In this document: piece by piece, positions 31,792 to 41,500 of the stretch
How positions within the stretch are numbered: the first letter of the stretch is position 1
How the letters are laid out: each line of letters starts with the position of its first letter
Source: Fragilariopsis cylindrus CCMP1102
Lineage: Eukaryota > Bacillariophyta > Bacillariophyceae > Bacillariales > Bacillariaceae
DNA length: 64,000 nt
Direction of reading: 5' to 3'
Assembly (NCBI GenBank): GCA_900095095.1
Contig: FMBT01000294.1
Location: forward strand, 124,001-188,000
Position numbers and translations under genes: made by a program
Notes under the pieces: generated by a model
Told to the model about the DNA's origin: nothing
Seen by the model: the letters and a program-made list of their open reading frames with translations, nothing else
Databases searched by the model: none

Positions 31792-33119
31792 TTATGGAAA
31801 AATATCATGTAATATACCGAGGTAGAGAAGAGATAACCACGTGCAACCAACAACTATAGAAAGCGAGGCAGAAAATAATTCCATTCGATATGCAAATACT
31901 TCACTGCTTTGTGTCAATCGAGAACTAAACGTTCCGTAACATGCGGCAAAGCAACCCATTACCAAAATGGACGTGATACAAAACGAACCCAAATACACTA
32001 TAGAATACCACACGTTGTGTAGTCGTACCGCTGGTATAACGCCTAGAACTCCTCCTGGACCAGCCACCCCGTGAACGATCCCAATACACAACGATAAATA
32101 CTGTTTCGAAACTCCATCTTTCATATTATTAACGAGAAGATGATCATGATCATGCCCATGACCGTGAATGTGTTGGCTATGATGAAAGGTTCCATGTTCC
32201 TCATTGTCAACCCCCATTGGGTCAATCGGATACGATTCATCGTTATCTTCTGCTTCCAATGCATCGCCTCCAGCACATATCGATGTATTTGATTGATAAG
32301 AAGATGCTGACGCACTATTACTCCTACTGCTCGAATGATTACTATCAGTATCGACAAATGCAGAATATATACTGTTTGTTGCGTCATCATCATCATTATC
32401 TATTATGAGGCGCCTCATCCCATTTTCGCCATCATGGTCGTCGTTATCATTAGCGCTATCATTGTTATTGTCATTCTGTGTGTGATGGTACAACCGCCCA
32501 TTAGAATGCAACATCTCTTTTCTTATTCGATATGCGTTGAAAAGACTATAGGAGCCTAACGCCAACATAAATATCCCAACAAAACATTCAGCAATATTTT
32601 CAATCTGTTCCGGTATTTGAATTGATCTACTATCGTTATCATTATCGTTATCGTTACTGTCATCGTCAGTATTAGCATCATCACCACCGCCACTATCATC
32701 AGCATTAGAATTATCATTGGGATGCATATTTTCGAGAACGATGAATATAGTTCCGACGACAATCAATCCAATCGAGTGCCCGATGCCCCACCGTACGCCA
32801 TGAAAAAACGCACGACAGTTCCCTAGATTGACACTAAGTGTCGCAATTGCTGATAGATGGTCAGGTCCCGTGAGGACATGTACTACGCCCATACCCTTTG
32901 TTAGTATTTTTATTTGTGTTGTGTTCCGAATTGTGAATCCGAAATTGATCGAATTGTAATTGATCCCGAGGAGCGAATATTGGAAATTACGTGAACAGAA
33001 TAAAGAAACAAAAGCTAGTTAAGCAACTACATATATAAGGCAGATGAGTTCAGAAGTAAAAGAAACGGAAAGAACGTACTTACGATACCAGTCACACATA
33101 GAGTGAATGTTGTACTCAT
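31792..33119 (-). CDS. NicO/UreH-like transition-metal transporter, two exons
   Basis: Exon 1 is 33119-33084 and exon 2 is 32895-31792, with a 188-bp GT-AG intron (donor GTAAGT, phase 0). They join as MSTTFTLCVTGI|GMGVVHVLTGPDH. The product is 379 aa. A start further upstream at 33221, if it is an ATG-initiated frame, would add 34 residues. The first membrane helix bears HVLTGPDHLSAIATLS, the His/Asp metal motif of the nickel/cobalt (NicO) and UreH-like transporters. HGVRWGIGHSIGLIVVG carries the second conserved His pair. The central loop is long, acidic and Asn-rich and includes the His-rich run HSQHIHGHGHDHDH, a likely metal buffer. The last four helices include SLCIGIVHGVAGPGGVLGV, which repeats the GxxHGxxGPG signature. 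Ni or Co export/import or another divalent metal cannot be told apart. Confidence 0.82.
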
Positions 33120-33689
33120 CGTCACTATACAGACAGCAAAACGAATAGAAATATCCTGCTGTGACACCCCTTGGAATGTAAATCTCCGGTTGATATAATG
33201 CCCTGCTGCGAACCTAGTCAATAGAGATCATAGTGATCTTGCGATGATATGCTGAGGAGATCGAATCCTGATGCATGTGACACGAGATGCAACAGCAAAG
33301 ATATTTTATATTTTATCTTAATTAAAGTGATAATTGAAGTGATTGGGCGTGTTCACTTCGAGTACGACTAGTTCGATTAAAAGTTGAATTTATCCTACGA
33401 AATACGGTTTTTTTTCTTACAAATCGCGTCGACGAATTATCGCATCGCGGAGTTTCTTATTAAGATACTGTATTGTACTGTATGCAATAAAGCTATCACG
33501 AAACAACGACACCACTTGAAGGACCACACAGTGCTCATTCTTTTTAATTTGTTTAGGTTAGCAATACATATCCATAGACCTTTCAGCATTTAGTTAGTTT
33601 ATTACTGCAAGATTAGTTTGAAGAACAACAGCGAGCTCGTCAACTGCATGCACAATTCCTTATTATTTTAGAGTGTTACAAACAAAATC
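33120..33689. other. Divergent intergenic region
   Basis: About 570 bp upstream of the transporter and of the secreted Lys/Ser-repeat protein. The transporter frame continues open to 33221. No separate gene is supported. Confidence 0.5.
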
Positions 33690-34946
33690 ATGAGACTAAT
33701 TACCGCCCTTACCGCCCTTTCCATTGCATCGATTGAATGTATAAATGCAGAGGATGCCTCTTTTTTGGTAAGAAGCTATCCTAATTTATTCCTCTTTCGT
33801 ATTATGCATGTGTGCGAGTCCTCAGTTTTCCTCTTTTTCTTTGCAAATGTTATTACGCAGTCCATGATAGGAGATATCAATATGCAGCACTCCCCAACTT
33901 TTGGTAACGATATTGAGATTATCAAGAAACTGACGAAGAACGAAGAAACTACTGCTCATCGTCGCCTTCGAGGAGGATCCAGGAAACCTCCAAAGTCCGC
34001 AAAAGGATCCAGGAAATCTAGAAAGTCCGCAAAAGGATCCAGGAAAGCTGGAAAGTCCGCAAAATCTGAGTGCAACCCAGCAAAGATTGAGCTTTCTGAC
34101 TATGAACAGTGGAGAGCAGAAGAGGGCTATTGGATTGGAGAGTATACCTTCCTTCAGGGAGATGGAACTCCGTATGTTAGTGGTAAATGGCCATATCCTT
34201 ATCAGTCTTATAAAGGTTTCATTACAGGCGAGATTTCTGGGTGAGTGCTATTGACAAAGTCATGTCACATGCTGTTTCACTATTTATCATCTTCCAGCAA
34301 TCCTCTTTCACTAACCTTCATCTGTGTGCTTTCTAATAGAAATGCTTATCGTCAGAGAAATGTATTCCTTTATCCCAAGCTGGATTCTGCGGTGTGCAAT
34401 GATTACGTCACTAACAACGCAACGATTTCTGTAGTAGGCGACGGAACATGTGGAATAAATGGAAATACTAAAGTATTCGAAGCTGATCAGATTGCTACCA
34501 CTTGTTCTGACGGTGGTATTGAGGGACCGTACCAGGGTCTTTCTACCTATACTCAGCTTGTTGGATCAGACAATGCTTTGCTTTATCAGGTTTTCTTTCC
34601 AAGTGCTTTGCTGAATAAGTATGGGGTGCCTGCAACCGAAGATCGTTTGTATCAAAGCCAGCTCACGACCATTACAGAAAATCCATCCACTGGACAAATG
34701 TACCGTACTAGGACCGCGCAAGGTTTCAATGTGATCACTGGCGAAACTTCCTTTGCTTCCTATTACCGTGAACGTAAGATGAATAGCAGTGATTTCTACT
34801 TGGAGCTGAATAAGACGATTGCTGACTACAATATCTTGCCCAGTGATTTATGCCAGTGGGATTCGTCTGGAAAAAATGTGAGCTTCACTGGGTCTTTAGA
34901 TGATTGCATCGATCACCTGGAAGAGTCCTTTAAACTCTCTATATAA
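33690..34946 (+). CDS. Secreted protein with RRL processing site and Lys/Ser repeats, three exons (silaffin-like N-terminal part)
   Basis: Exons are 33690-33767, 33861-34240 and 34340-34946; the GT-AG introns are 93 and 99 bp, and the product is 354 aa. The N-terminus is a signal peptide (MRLITALTALSIASIECINA). After a propeptide-like stretch comes HRRLRGG, which fits the RxL processing motif of diatom biosilica proteins. Directly after it are three perfect-frame 10-residue units, GSRKPPKSAK, GSRKSRKSAK and GSRKAGKSAK (33975-34064), with KxxK spacing like silaffins and pentalysine-cluster proteins. The remaining 250 residues look globular: YEQWRAEEGYWIGEYTFLQG and NAYRQRNVFLYP near its start, six Cys and four N-glycosylation sequons. 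I do not recognise this domain. The gene is convergent with the next gene, 24 bp apart. The inference of a cell-wall role is from motifs only. Confidence 0.78.
33975..34064 (+). repeat. Three tandem 30-bp units encoding GSRKxxKSAK
   Basis: Each unit begins ggatccaggaaa and ends aagtccgcaaaa; only the two central codons differ (PP, SR, AG). The near-identity at synonymous positions shows recent tandem expansion, while the variable pair may be selected or neutral. Confidence 0.95.
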
Positions 34947-34969
34947 CACATAACTAATCAATTAATTCA

Positions 34970-35704
34970 TCATGATGTGGATACGCCGCTCAGTAGAAAC
35001 ACAAGATCTTCTCGTATATTTTCATATTCTTCAGCTAATTCTATTAACCATTTCCTACGTTCATCATTACGTTCAAATTTCCGTATCGATGTTGCTACAC
35101 CTGATACCATCCTAGTTGCTTGAGCTTGTATTAAAAAAAATCGTATATCCCATATCTTCCAAGGTGACTTGGTTGTAGATGATGATGATGATGATGATGG
35201 CATTGATATTGATATTGATAACATCTCAATTGTCGATGAATATTCAACATCGGCTTGGATAGAATCACCAATTAATGATATTGGTGTATTTTCAATTTGT
35301 ATTATTGGATCATATGGAATCTTCCATAATCGTTCTAATTCTATCATTCGTTTTTTCGACGTATTGTAGATGGTGGTCATGATTTCTTTTGTTTCATCCT
35401 CCGGTCCACGAAACGTGACATACCGTAACCAATGCAAATATTTTAATTGTGATTCTTTTTCTAATGTATGATGTAAAATCTTATATCCGATCAATGTTTC
35501 CTTGTATTCTTGCAGTTTTTGTTCCTCATACTCATCCTTATTCTTCTTTACGGATAGCAAAGAACACGACGCATTATTATTTGAATGACAACCGGTATTA
35601 TGATTAATTCTGGTAAAAATCGTTGCCGCAAACAACACGAACGAGAGCAAAAAAAGCAGTACCGACAAACGAAAAAGGGACGTTGATTTTGTTTTTGCTG
35701 TCAT
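34970..35704 (-). CDS. Signal-anchored protein of unknown function
   Basis: The 244-aa single-exon product has an N-terminal signal anchor (LSVLLFLLSFVLFAATIF, residues about 12-30) after a short basic tail. The rest is a helical domain with charged heptad-like segments (DEYEEQKLQEYKETLIGY; KKRMIELERLWKIPYD; ERRKWLIELAEEYENI). A Ser run (SSSSSSS) interrupts it. I recognise no family. It is likely a type II membrane protein or a secreted protein. Its stop codon lies 24 bp from the stop of the secreted Lys/Ser-repeat gene, so their 3' UTRs must overlap. Confidence 0.65.
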   Translation of the reverse strand: MTAKTKSTSLFRLSVLLFLLSFVLFAATIFTRINHNTGCHSNNNASCSLLSVKKNKDEYEEQKLQEYKETLIGYKILHHTLEKESQLKYLHWLRYVTFRGPEDETKEIMTTIYNTSKKRMIELERLWKIPYDPIIQIENTPISLIGDSIQADVEYSSTIEMLSISISMPSSSSSSSTTKSPWKIWDIRFFLIQAQATRMVSGVATSIRKFERNDERRKWLIELAEEYENIREDLVFLLSGVSTS

Positions 35705-36382
35705 TATTGTCGACGTCGTCGTCGTTGTTGATGCTGATCTTGTTATACTAACAAAGTATTACGAAGTATTATTACAATAAACAATAAAAAAGAGCATTCT
35801 TGACATCAACGGAGTTCACAAAAAATGCGTCAATCATGACGTTCAATTGAAATTGGTCGTCGATGACGTGGAAGTTGACACGTTTGGAAAAGCGAATCAA
35901 GGCCACAAAAAATAATCACGAGAGGAGGTACCACAAGTACTTCAGTACTTCCTCCGTGCAACGCTAACTTCAAGCGCGCTATTGTTTGAAAATTTAGTGT
36001 GTGTAAAATGAGTCTAAAACCTTAAAATATTAAGATCTACTCACAAAATATGTAGAGGGTTAAAGTCACAAGTTTCCATCCTTGCAAATTTCGTCGTTGA
36101 ACGTGTTAATTAGGCGGAAAATTTTCACACCATAACGTTGCACGGAGGAAGTAGCAGTAGGAGGATATCAAACATGCCGCCGTACCGCGTTGTCGTACTT
36201 CTTGTACCGGTACTTGGTAGAAATCGACGACATGAAAGAAAAAAAATCCCATGTTTGACATCTTGTTTTGTCATGTGCCGTCAACAGTCACTCTTCACTC
36301 TCGACTCAATACAGTACACACAAATACACAGCCACAAGAAACTACAGAACTTGGTCAAAGTAGCTATCAATTGAAATATTGC
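35705..36382. other. Divergent intergenic region upstream of histidinol-phosphate aminotransferase
   Basis: About 680 bp between two outward-facing starts. The hisC frame is open upstream to 36251, but the ATG at 36383 is followed by a better signal sequence. No other gene is seen. Confidence 0.5.
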
Positions 36383-38020
36383 ATGAAGAAAGACAAGCTG
36401 GTTGAAATTAATCGCAACAAGCTTGAACCGTCGCAGCACCTCTGTTATTGCGTGTTGATATTACTACTACTACTAATCTCCTATCAAACTGTTCTTGTTT
36501 CTTCTAAAAGCTACGCGTCATCCACAACATCAGCAACATTAGTATCCATTAGAAACAACGATAGGAACAGTAAGACAACTGGGTTGAACGTATCAAACAA
36601 CGGTATCAATATTAATAAAAACAATACCGATAACAATAACAATAACAATAACAACAGCATCATGGCCGAAGAGACTCCTTCCATCACCACCGGTATCGCA
36701 TCCAAATTAGCACGAGCGAATATCTTGGAATTACAACCCTATCGTTGTGCACGTGATGATTATTCCGAGGGTGTATTACTGGATGCCAATGAGAATGCCT
36801 TCGGTCCCACATCGGTACCATCGAATTCCTTAGATCCCTATGATAATTCGAATACCTTAGAACGATATCCGGATCCATATCAAAAACAATTAAAAGAATT
36901 ATTTTGTCGTGAACGTGGACATGAGTTACAACCATCCAATATATTTGTAGGTGTCGGATCGGATGAGGCGATTGATTTATTAATGAGAATTTTTTGTACA
37001 CCCGGTGCCGGTGGATCTACTACTACTACTAATGGTGGTGATAACATCTTAATTACACCACCAACCTACGGGATGTATAAGGTTTGTGCAAAAGTTAATG
37101 ATGTACAAATTATTTCCGTACCATTAACACCTGATTTCGATTTAAATGTTCCAAAGGTACGTAAAACATCATCCCTGCATTATACAGTATTCGTACATTT
37201 TTGTCATCGCTATACTACTATTGCTTTTTTTTGGTTTTGGTTCTTATGTACGCTAACTAAAGATAATATCTTCGATTGTTTTTCTATTTTTTCTATAATG
37301 ATAATATTATAAAAGATGTTGGAGGGTGTTACCGATAAGACAAAGCTCTTATTTATTTGTAGTCCAGGTAATCCTACCTGTAAGGCTATTCCTTTATCAG
37401 AAATTGAAAAGATTGCATCGGAACGTGAGAAATATCCTGGTATAGTTGTGGTCGATGAAGCGTATATTGATTTCGCTGGTGAAGGTTCCTCTGCTGTTTC
37501 TTTAATAAAAAAGTATTCCAATATTGTTGTATTACAAACATTATCCAAGGCATTTGGTTTAGCCGGGATACGATGCGGATTTTGTATCGGTCCACCAGAT
37601 ATCATCCAATTAATGAACAATGTTAAGGCACCGTACAATGTGAATTCATTAACAAGTGAGGTTGCAATCAACGCAATGAATTCAATGGAAACATTAAATA
37701 AAAATATCCAAGCTATATTAAAAGAACGAACTAATGTCCGTGCCGAATTGGAACAACTTACTGATATTGTGGATTTTATATATCCATCCGATTCCAACTT
37801 TTTATTATTCCGTATCAAAGATGATTTAAATGCAGTTGATTTGTACAAACAGATGGCAGATTATGGTGTCGTAACACGATTCCGTGGCAATGAAATGCAT
37901 TGTAATCAATGTATCCGTGTTACGATTGGTAAACCTGATGAAAACAAAAAATTCTTTGATATATTAAAATCAACCTGGTCAGAATTGACTGCTAAGAAAC
38001 GTAATGCAGGCGAAGAATAA
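36383..38020 (+). CDS. HisC: Histidinol-phosphate aminotransferase (histidine biosynthesis), two exons
   Basis: This PLP enzyme transfers an amino group from glutamate to imidazole-acetol phosphate. Exons are 36383-37156 and 37316-38020 with a 159-bp phase-0 intron (GTACGT...AAAG); the product is 492 aa. The N-terminus has a hydrophobic signal (CVLILLLLLISYQTVLVSS) and a poly-Asn linker, suggesting organelle (probably plastid) targeting, where plants make histidine. The catalytic part starts at LQPYRCARDDYSEGVLLDANEN. It includes RYPDPYQKQLKELF, FVGVGSDEAIDLLMRIF, ICSPGNPTC, VVDEAYIDFAGE and LSKAFGLAGIRCG, where the Lys forms the PLP Schiff base. The C-terminal RGNEMHCNQCIRVTIGKPDEN holds the substrate-carboxylate Arg. 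Length fits the family after the leader is removed. Confidence 0.95.
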
Positions 38021-38521
38021 ATAATAATGACGAAGCAAATGAAATGAAAATTTGAAATTATATTGCAAAAAAAAAATACTCTAGCTAGCTAGAAGTTAAA
38101 ACTAATAATGATGAAATTAATCACAATATTCTCGTTTGATATTAATAGTACTTAGTATTGTTGCTGTTGCTGCTGCCATAATCAAGAGTGAGTGAGCCAA
38201 ATCAAGTCGACATTATAAAGAAGAACACATGGTACTGTAGCCCTCATCAATTCTAAAGAAGAACACAAAAACCGCTTACTTGGACAGTGCATTGTATGAC
38301 GCATATTCTTTATAGTTTGGGGTGGAGAAAGTGTTATCTTTATATTTTAACACAGTCAGCTTGCCCCCTATATTCAATGTCAGTCGTGGATAAGTGTTAC
38401 TAATGTTTGTATGTTTTGTTATCTCTAACTCATCTCAAATTAGGGATAACTTGAAACTACAAGTAGAACAAAAGTGTACCAGTACGAGTTATTTGCATCT
38501 TGAAGCAAATATTAGCAAGGC
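38021..38521. other. Intergenic stretch between hisC and the GNAT gene
   Basis: About 500 bp of AT-rich sequence holding the hisC 3' end and the GNAT promoter. The segment aaagaagaacaca occurs twice (about 38218 and 38257). No gene is seen. Confidence 0.5.
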
Positions 38522-39475
38522 ATGATGATGATGATGATGATGATACTGACGCAGTTCGGACTACTATTATTACTACTATCGGTGGATACGTCTTTGGGAT
38601 TCGATGGCGGGCAGTCCTTAGTTGTACTAACAGGAAGAAGACGAGGGGGAGCACAGGTGCGATCGCTTTCATCGTTGCCGTTGTTGTCGTCTTCATCGTC
38701 ACTAGCACGAGAAGGAGGAGAAGGGAAAGTTCGATTTCGATGTGGAAGATCCGATGATGAACCAACTATCGCATTTACTATGGCAAAAGAATTAATGAAT
38801 CCATTAGGTATTTCATATAAAAACTTTGTTGTTGCCGAAGACATACAAACAGGTGATCGTGTGGGATGGGCGCAGATTCGTCCCCTCGGTTCCTCCGGAA
38901 CAGATCCATCACGATATAACAGTTCACCGGGATCTATAAGCAGTACTACTACTATTAAGGATGATGTCGATGATACGATATGGGAAGAATTTGAGAATGA
39001 TACTAATATAGAATTTCCCTCCTTCTGGTCCACTTTACCTTGGTCGAAAGAATACCGCGCGGCAAGTAAATCCGCAAATGAACGACGAGATCGTCGTGAA
39101 CAGTTGGTTGCCGAAGAAATAGAAAAGATCAAACGACGGCAACCACAGTTATGGGAACTAGCATCAGTCTATGTAATTTCAGAAAAACGATCAGAAGGAA
39201 TTGGTGGTAATCTTGTTCGAAGTGTATTAGAGCAACATCGCCAATCATTCCGAAAAGGAGGAGGAGGAGATGATGTGTATGCATTGACTTTATCACGAAC
39301 CGGTGATTGGTATACTAAATCATTTGGATTTGTGGAAGAAAAAAGTATCCCCAAACCGATGGAATTTGAGGTAAAGGCTGGTAATGTCATAACAAAACTA
39401 ATGGGAAACGAATTGATTTGTTTGCGATTGCCTTTTGATAAGATCGGAGAAGAAGGAGTAGGGGACAAACGATGA
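38522..39475 (+). CDS. Plastid-targeted GNAT-family N-acetyltransferase
   Basis: The protein (317 aa, one exon) begins with seven Met codons; any could start it. A signal peptide follows (LTQFGLLLLLLSVDTSLGF), with Phe after the predicted cleavage site as in diatom plastid leaders. The acetyltransferase fold has NFVVAEDIQTGDRVGWAQIRPL as early strands. ELASVYVISEKRSEGIGGNLVRSV is the acetyl-CoA binding motif A (V-x-x-x-x-R-x-x-G-I-G). GDWYTKSFGFVEEKS is the C-terminal strand and helix typical of GNATs. An insert of about 90 residues between strands is Ser/Asp-rich. The acceptor (protein N-terminus or a metabolite) is unknown. Confidence 0.82.
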   Translation: MMMMMMMILTQFGLLLLLLSVDTSLGFDGGQSLVVLTGRRRGGAQVRSLSSLPLLSSSSSLAREGGEGKVRFRCGRSDDEPTIAFTMAKELMNPLGISYKNFVVAEDIQTGDRVGWAQIRPLGSSGTDPSRYNSSPGSISSTTTIKDDVDDTIWEEFENDTNIEFPSFWSTLPWSKEYRAASKSANERRDRREQLVAEEIEKIKRRQPQLWELASVYVISEKRSEGIGGNLVRSVLEQHRQSFRKGGGGDDVYALTLSRTGDWYTKSFGFVEEKSIPKPMEFEVKAGNVITKLMGNELICLRLPFDKIGEEGVGDKR

Positions 39476-40267
39476 CGCACGATGTAAACATTGTGTAACA
39501 TCTGGATGATGTAGAGATAGACTATTGGCATAACGATAAGAATAGTTCTAGGTCTTTTCACTTGTGATTACCGAAAGGGTGTAGTCGTAGTATTGCCCTA
39601 TATAACGCAAAATAGAGACAGAGATATTGGACCCCAGCAGAACACATAAGCAATGCAAATAGCCGGAAATAAGTTAACGCCTTTGAATTGGTTTCGTTGT
39701 TGAAAACAATCGATATATCATGATATGTTAGCTGCTTGTAATTAGGTTACTCTAATAAATAAATAAAAGATGATGTTTTTTGTTGAAATGAAAGCTTTAT
39801 CTATTATTATTAGCAATATAGTTTATTGTAATTGTATATAGCTAAGGTATGCAGGACATAAGCCGACGAAAGCAATGGTGTTCAACTAGAAAAATTCATG
39901 GATCTTTAGTTCAGCATAATGATGGCAGCATATTATCATTAACCAGATCTAGTAGCCATACCAAGTAGCAGGCCACAGCACACAGCACACAAAACAACCC
40001 GGTGGTGGTTGTTGTTGGTGTCAGTTTTCTTTGTCTCTCGTGTGTGTTCTTTATTATCGAGAGAGGTAAGTAAACCACTGTGTAATGCTTTGCTTTCGAT
40101 TCTTATTGAGGAATGACATGGTTCCTTCGAGGAATGACATGGTTCCTTCCTGAATTGACTCGAGTACGTAACGTTACGTTACATTACATCATGTACGTAC
40201 GTACATTGAATATGCTGTGTTGTGGTTGTGATATTTTTGATTTTACCATTATTATTCATTCATGCAT
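39476..40267. other. Convergent intergenic stretch
   Basis: About 0.8 kb between two 3' ends. At about 40109-40152 the 19-bp segment gaggaatgacatggttcct occurs twice in a row. No gene is supported. Confidence 0.5.
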
Positions 40268-41500
40268 TCAAAAAAATTGTGCAGACCAACCTTTATGAGC
40301 ATATTTTTCTTTGGGTGGTTCAAAATGGCGTACATCAACTTCTAAATCAAAGCGAACATTACTTTTTGATGACACTGACGAAGAAGAAGAGCACGATGAT
40401 GACGTTGACGTTGATGATGATAGTGACAACATCGACGATGCTGATGCTGATAAATCCAAAGACGACGAATCCATAACAGCGGTGATGACGGCGGTGGCGG
40501 CAGCAGTATCATGCTTGGAGGGTGAATATCGTTGAAATGATCTTAAACAGGATGTGCTCGGTGCTGTTGATGAGGATAATCTTGTTAATGATTGGTGCTG
40601 ATGATTGTGATGAATATTATTATTAGAACACGTAGTATTGCCATTCATAGTAGATCGTTTTCGTTGTTGAAGAGAAGAAAGTGAAGTAGATTTCCTCCAT
40701 GAACTAGTATTCATCGACATAGTTTCTCGAATCAAATCTGTATCTGAGGTTGCGGTATGGTTATTTTGTTTTTGAGCAGGTAGAATCGATCGTCTTCGTT
40801 TCTCCGTTCCTTTTGGCGTTGTTATCGAAGTAACAACAACATCAGCATCATATTTTGCAACAGTATCGTCTTCGAGTAGATCAGCATTTGATACTGAACA
40901 GAGTAATTGACTATCATCTTGGTCAGGGAACGTTAAGGTTGAAGTTGATGGTGGAAGTGGAGATGAATAGGAAGATAAGAAGTTGGTACTAATACTACCG
41001 ATGTCACATGTGTGGATCAACGGTGTTGTTGAAGAAAAAGTTGATCTCATCGATCGAATTGGAATTGGTTGCTGCCCTGTTTTGTTCCAATATTGAGTGA
41101 ATACAGATCGTTTGTTGACGTTGATGTTGATGTATTGATCTGTACTGGTATTATCATTCACATTGCTGTTACTGTTGATAGTCTCTTGGCTAGATACAGA
41201 TGACGAGCAATCGTGGAAATCTTCTGCTGCATTATTATGATTGTGGATCTTGTTGTTCACAATGATAGTTGTACTCGTACTCGGATCAGAGGATGTTGTC
41301 GATGTTGATAGTGTTTCTAAATGAGGAGGGGACAAATGAAAACGAGTAATCGTAGTAGATGATGATGATGATGATGATGGTAATGACGCTGTAAATAAAT
41401 CCAGCGATGATAGATCAAATACATCATCGTCTTTGTCGTCGTTGTTGTTGATACTGGTGATGATAGCAGTATCAGTCGAGGTAGGTGGATTTAACATCAT
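40268..41500 (-). CDS. Ser/Thr-rich protein with a conserved-looking C-terminal motif
   Basis: From the ATG at 41500 the product is 410 aa. The frame is open to 41674 but that codon is TTG; the 58 extra residues (for example NERSPEDRQKDRFDKTYKP) look protein-like, so an upstream exon may exist. Most of the sequence is low complexity (Ser, Thr, Asn), with scattered basic patches such as TEKRRRSILP, which could be phosphorylation or nuclear-localisation sites. The last 30 residues differ sharply: NVRFDLEVDVRHFEPP then KEKYAHKGWSAQFF, which reads like a short docking or binding motif. I do not recognise a family. Confidence in coding is moderate, based on the long frame and ordered C-terminus. 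Confidence 0.6.
   Translation of the reverse strand: MMLNPPTSTDTAIITSINNNDDKDDDVFDLSSLDLFTASLPSSSSSSSTTITRFHLSPPHLETLSTSTTSSDPSTSTTIIVNNKIHNHNNAAEDFHDCSSSVSSQETINSNSNVNDNTSTDQYININVNKRSVFTQYWNKTGQQPIPIRSMRSTFSSTTPLIHTCDIGSISTNFLSSYSSPLPPSTSTLTFPDQDDSQLLCSVSNADLLEDDTVAKYDADVVVTSITTPKGTEKRRRSILPAQKQNNHTATSDTDLIRETMSMNTSSWRKSTSLSSLQQRKRSTMNGNTTCSNNNIHHNHQHQSLTRLSSSTAPSTSCLRSFQRYSPSKHDTAAATAVITAVMDSSSLDLSASASSMLSLSSSTSTSSSCSSSSSVSSKSNVRFDLEVDVRHFEPPKEKYAHKGWSAQFF

Noticed and set aside
38512-39132. Long minus-strand frame opposite the GNAT gene
   Set aside because: It is antisense to a well-supported acetyltransferase and lacks any domain.
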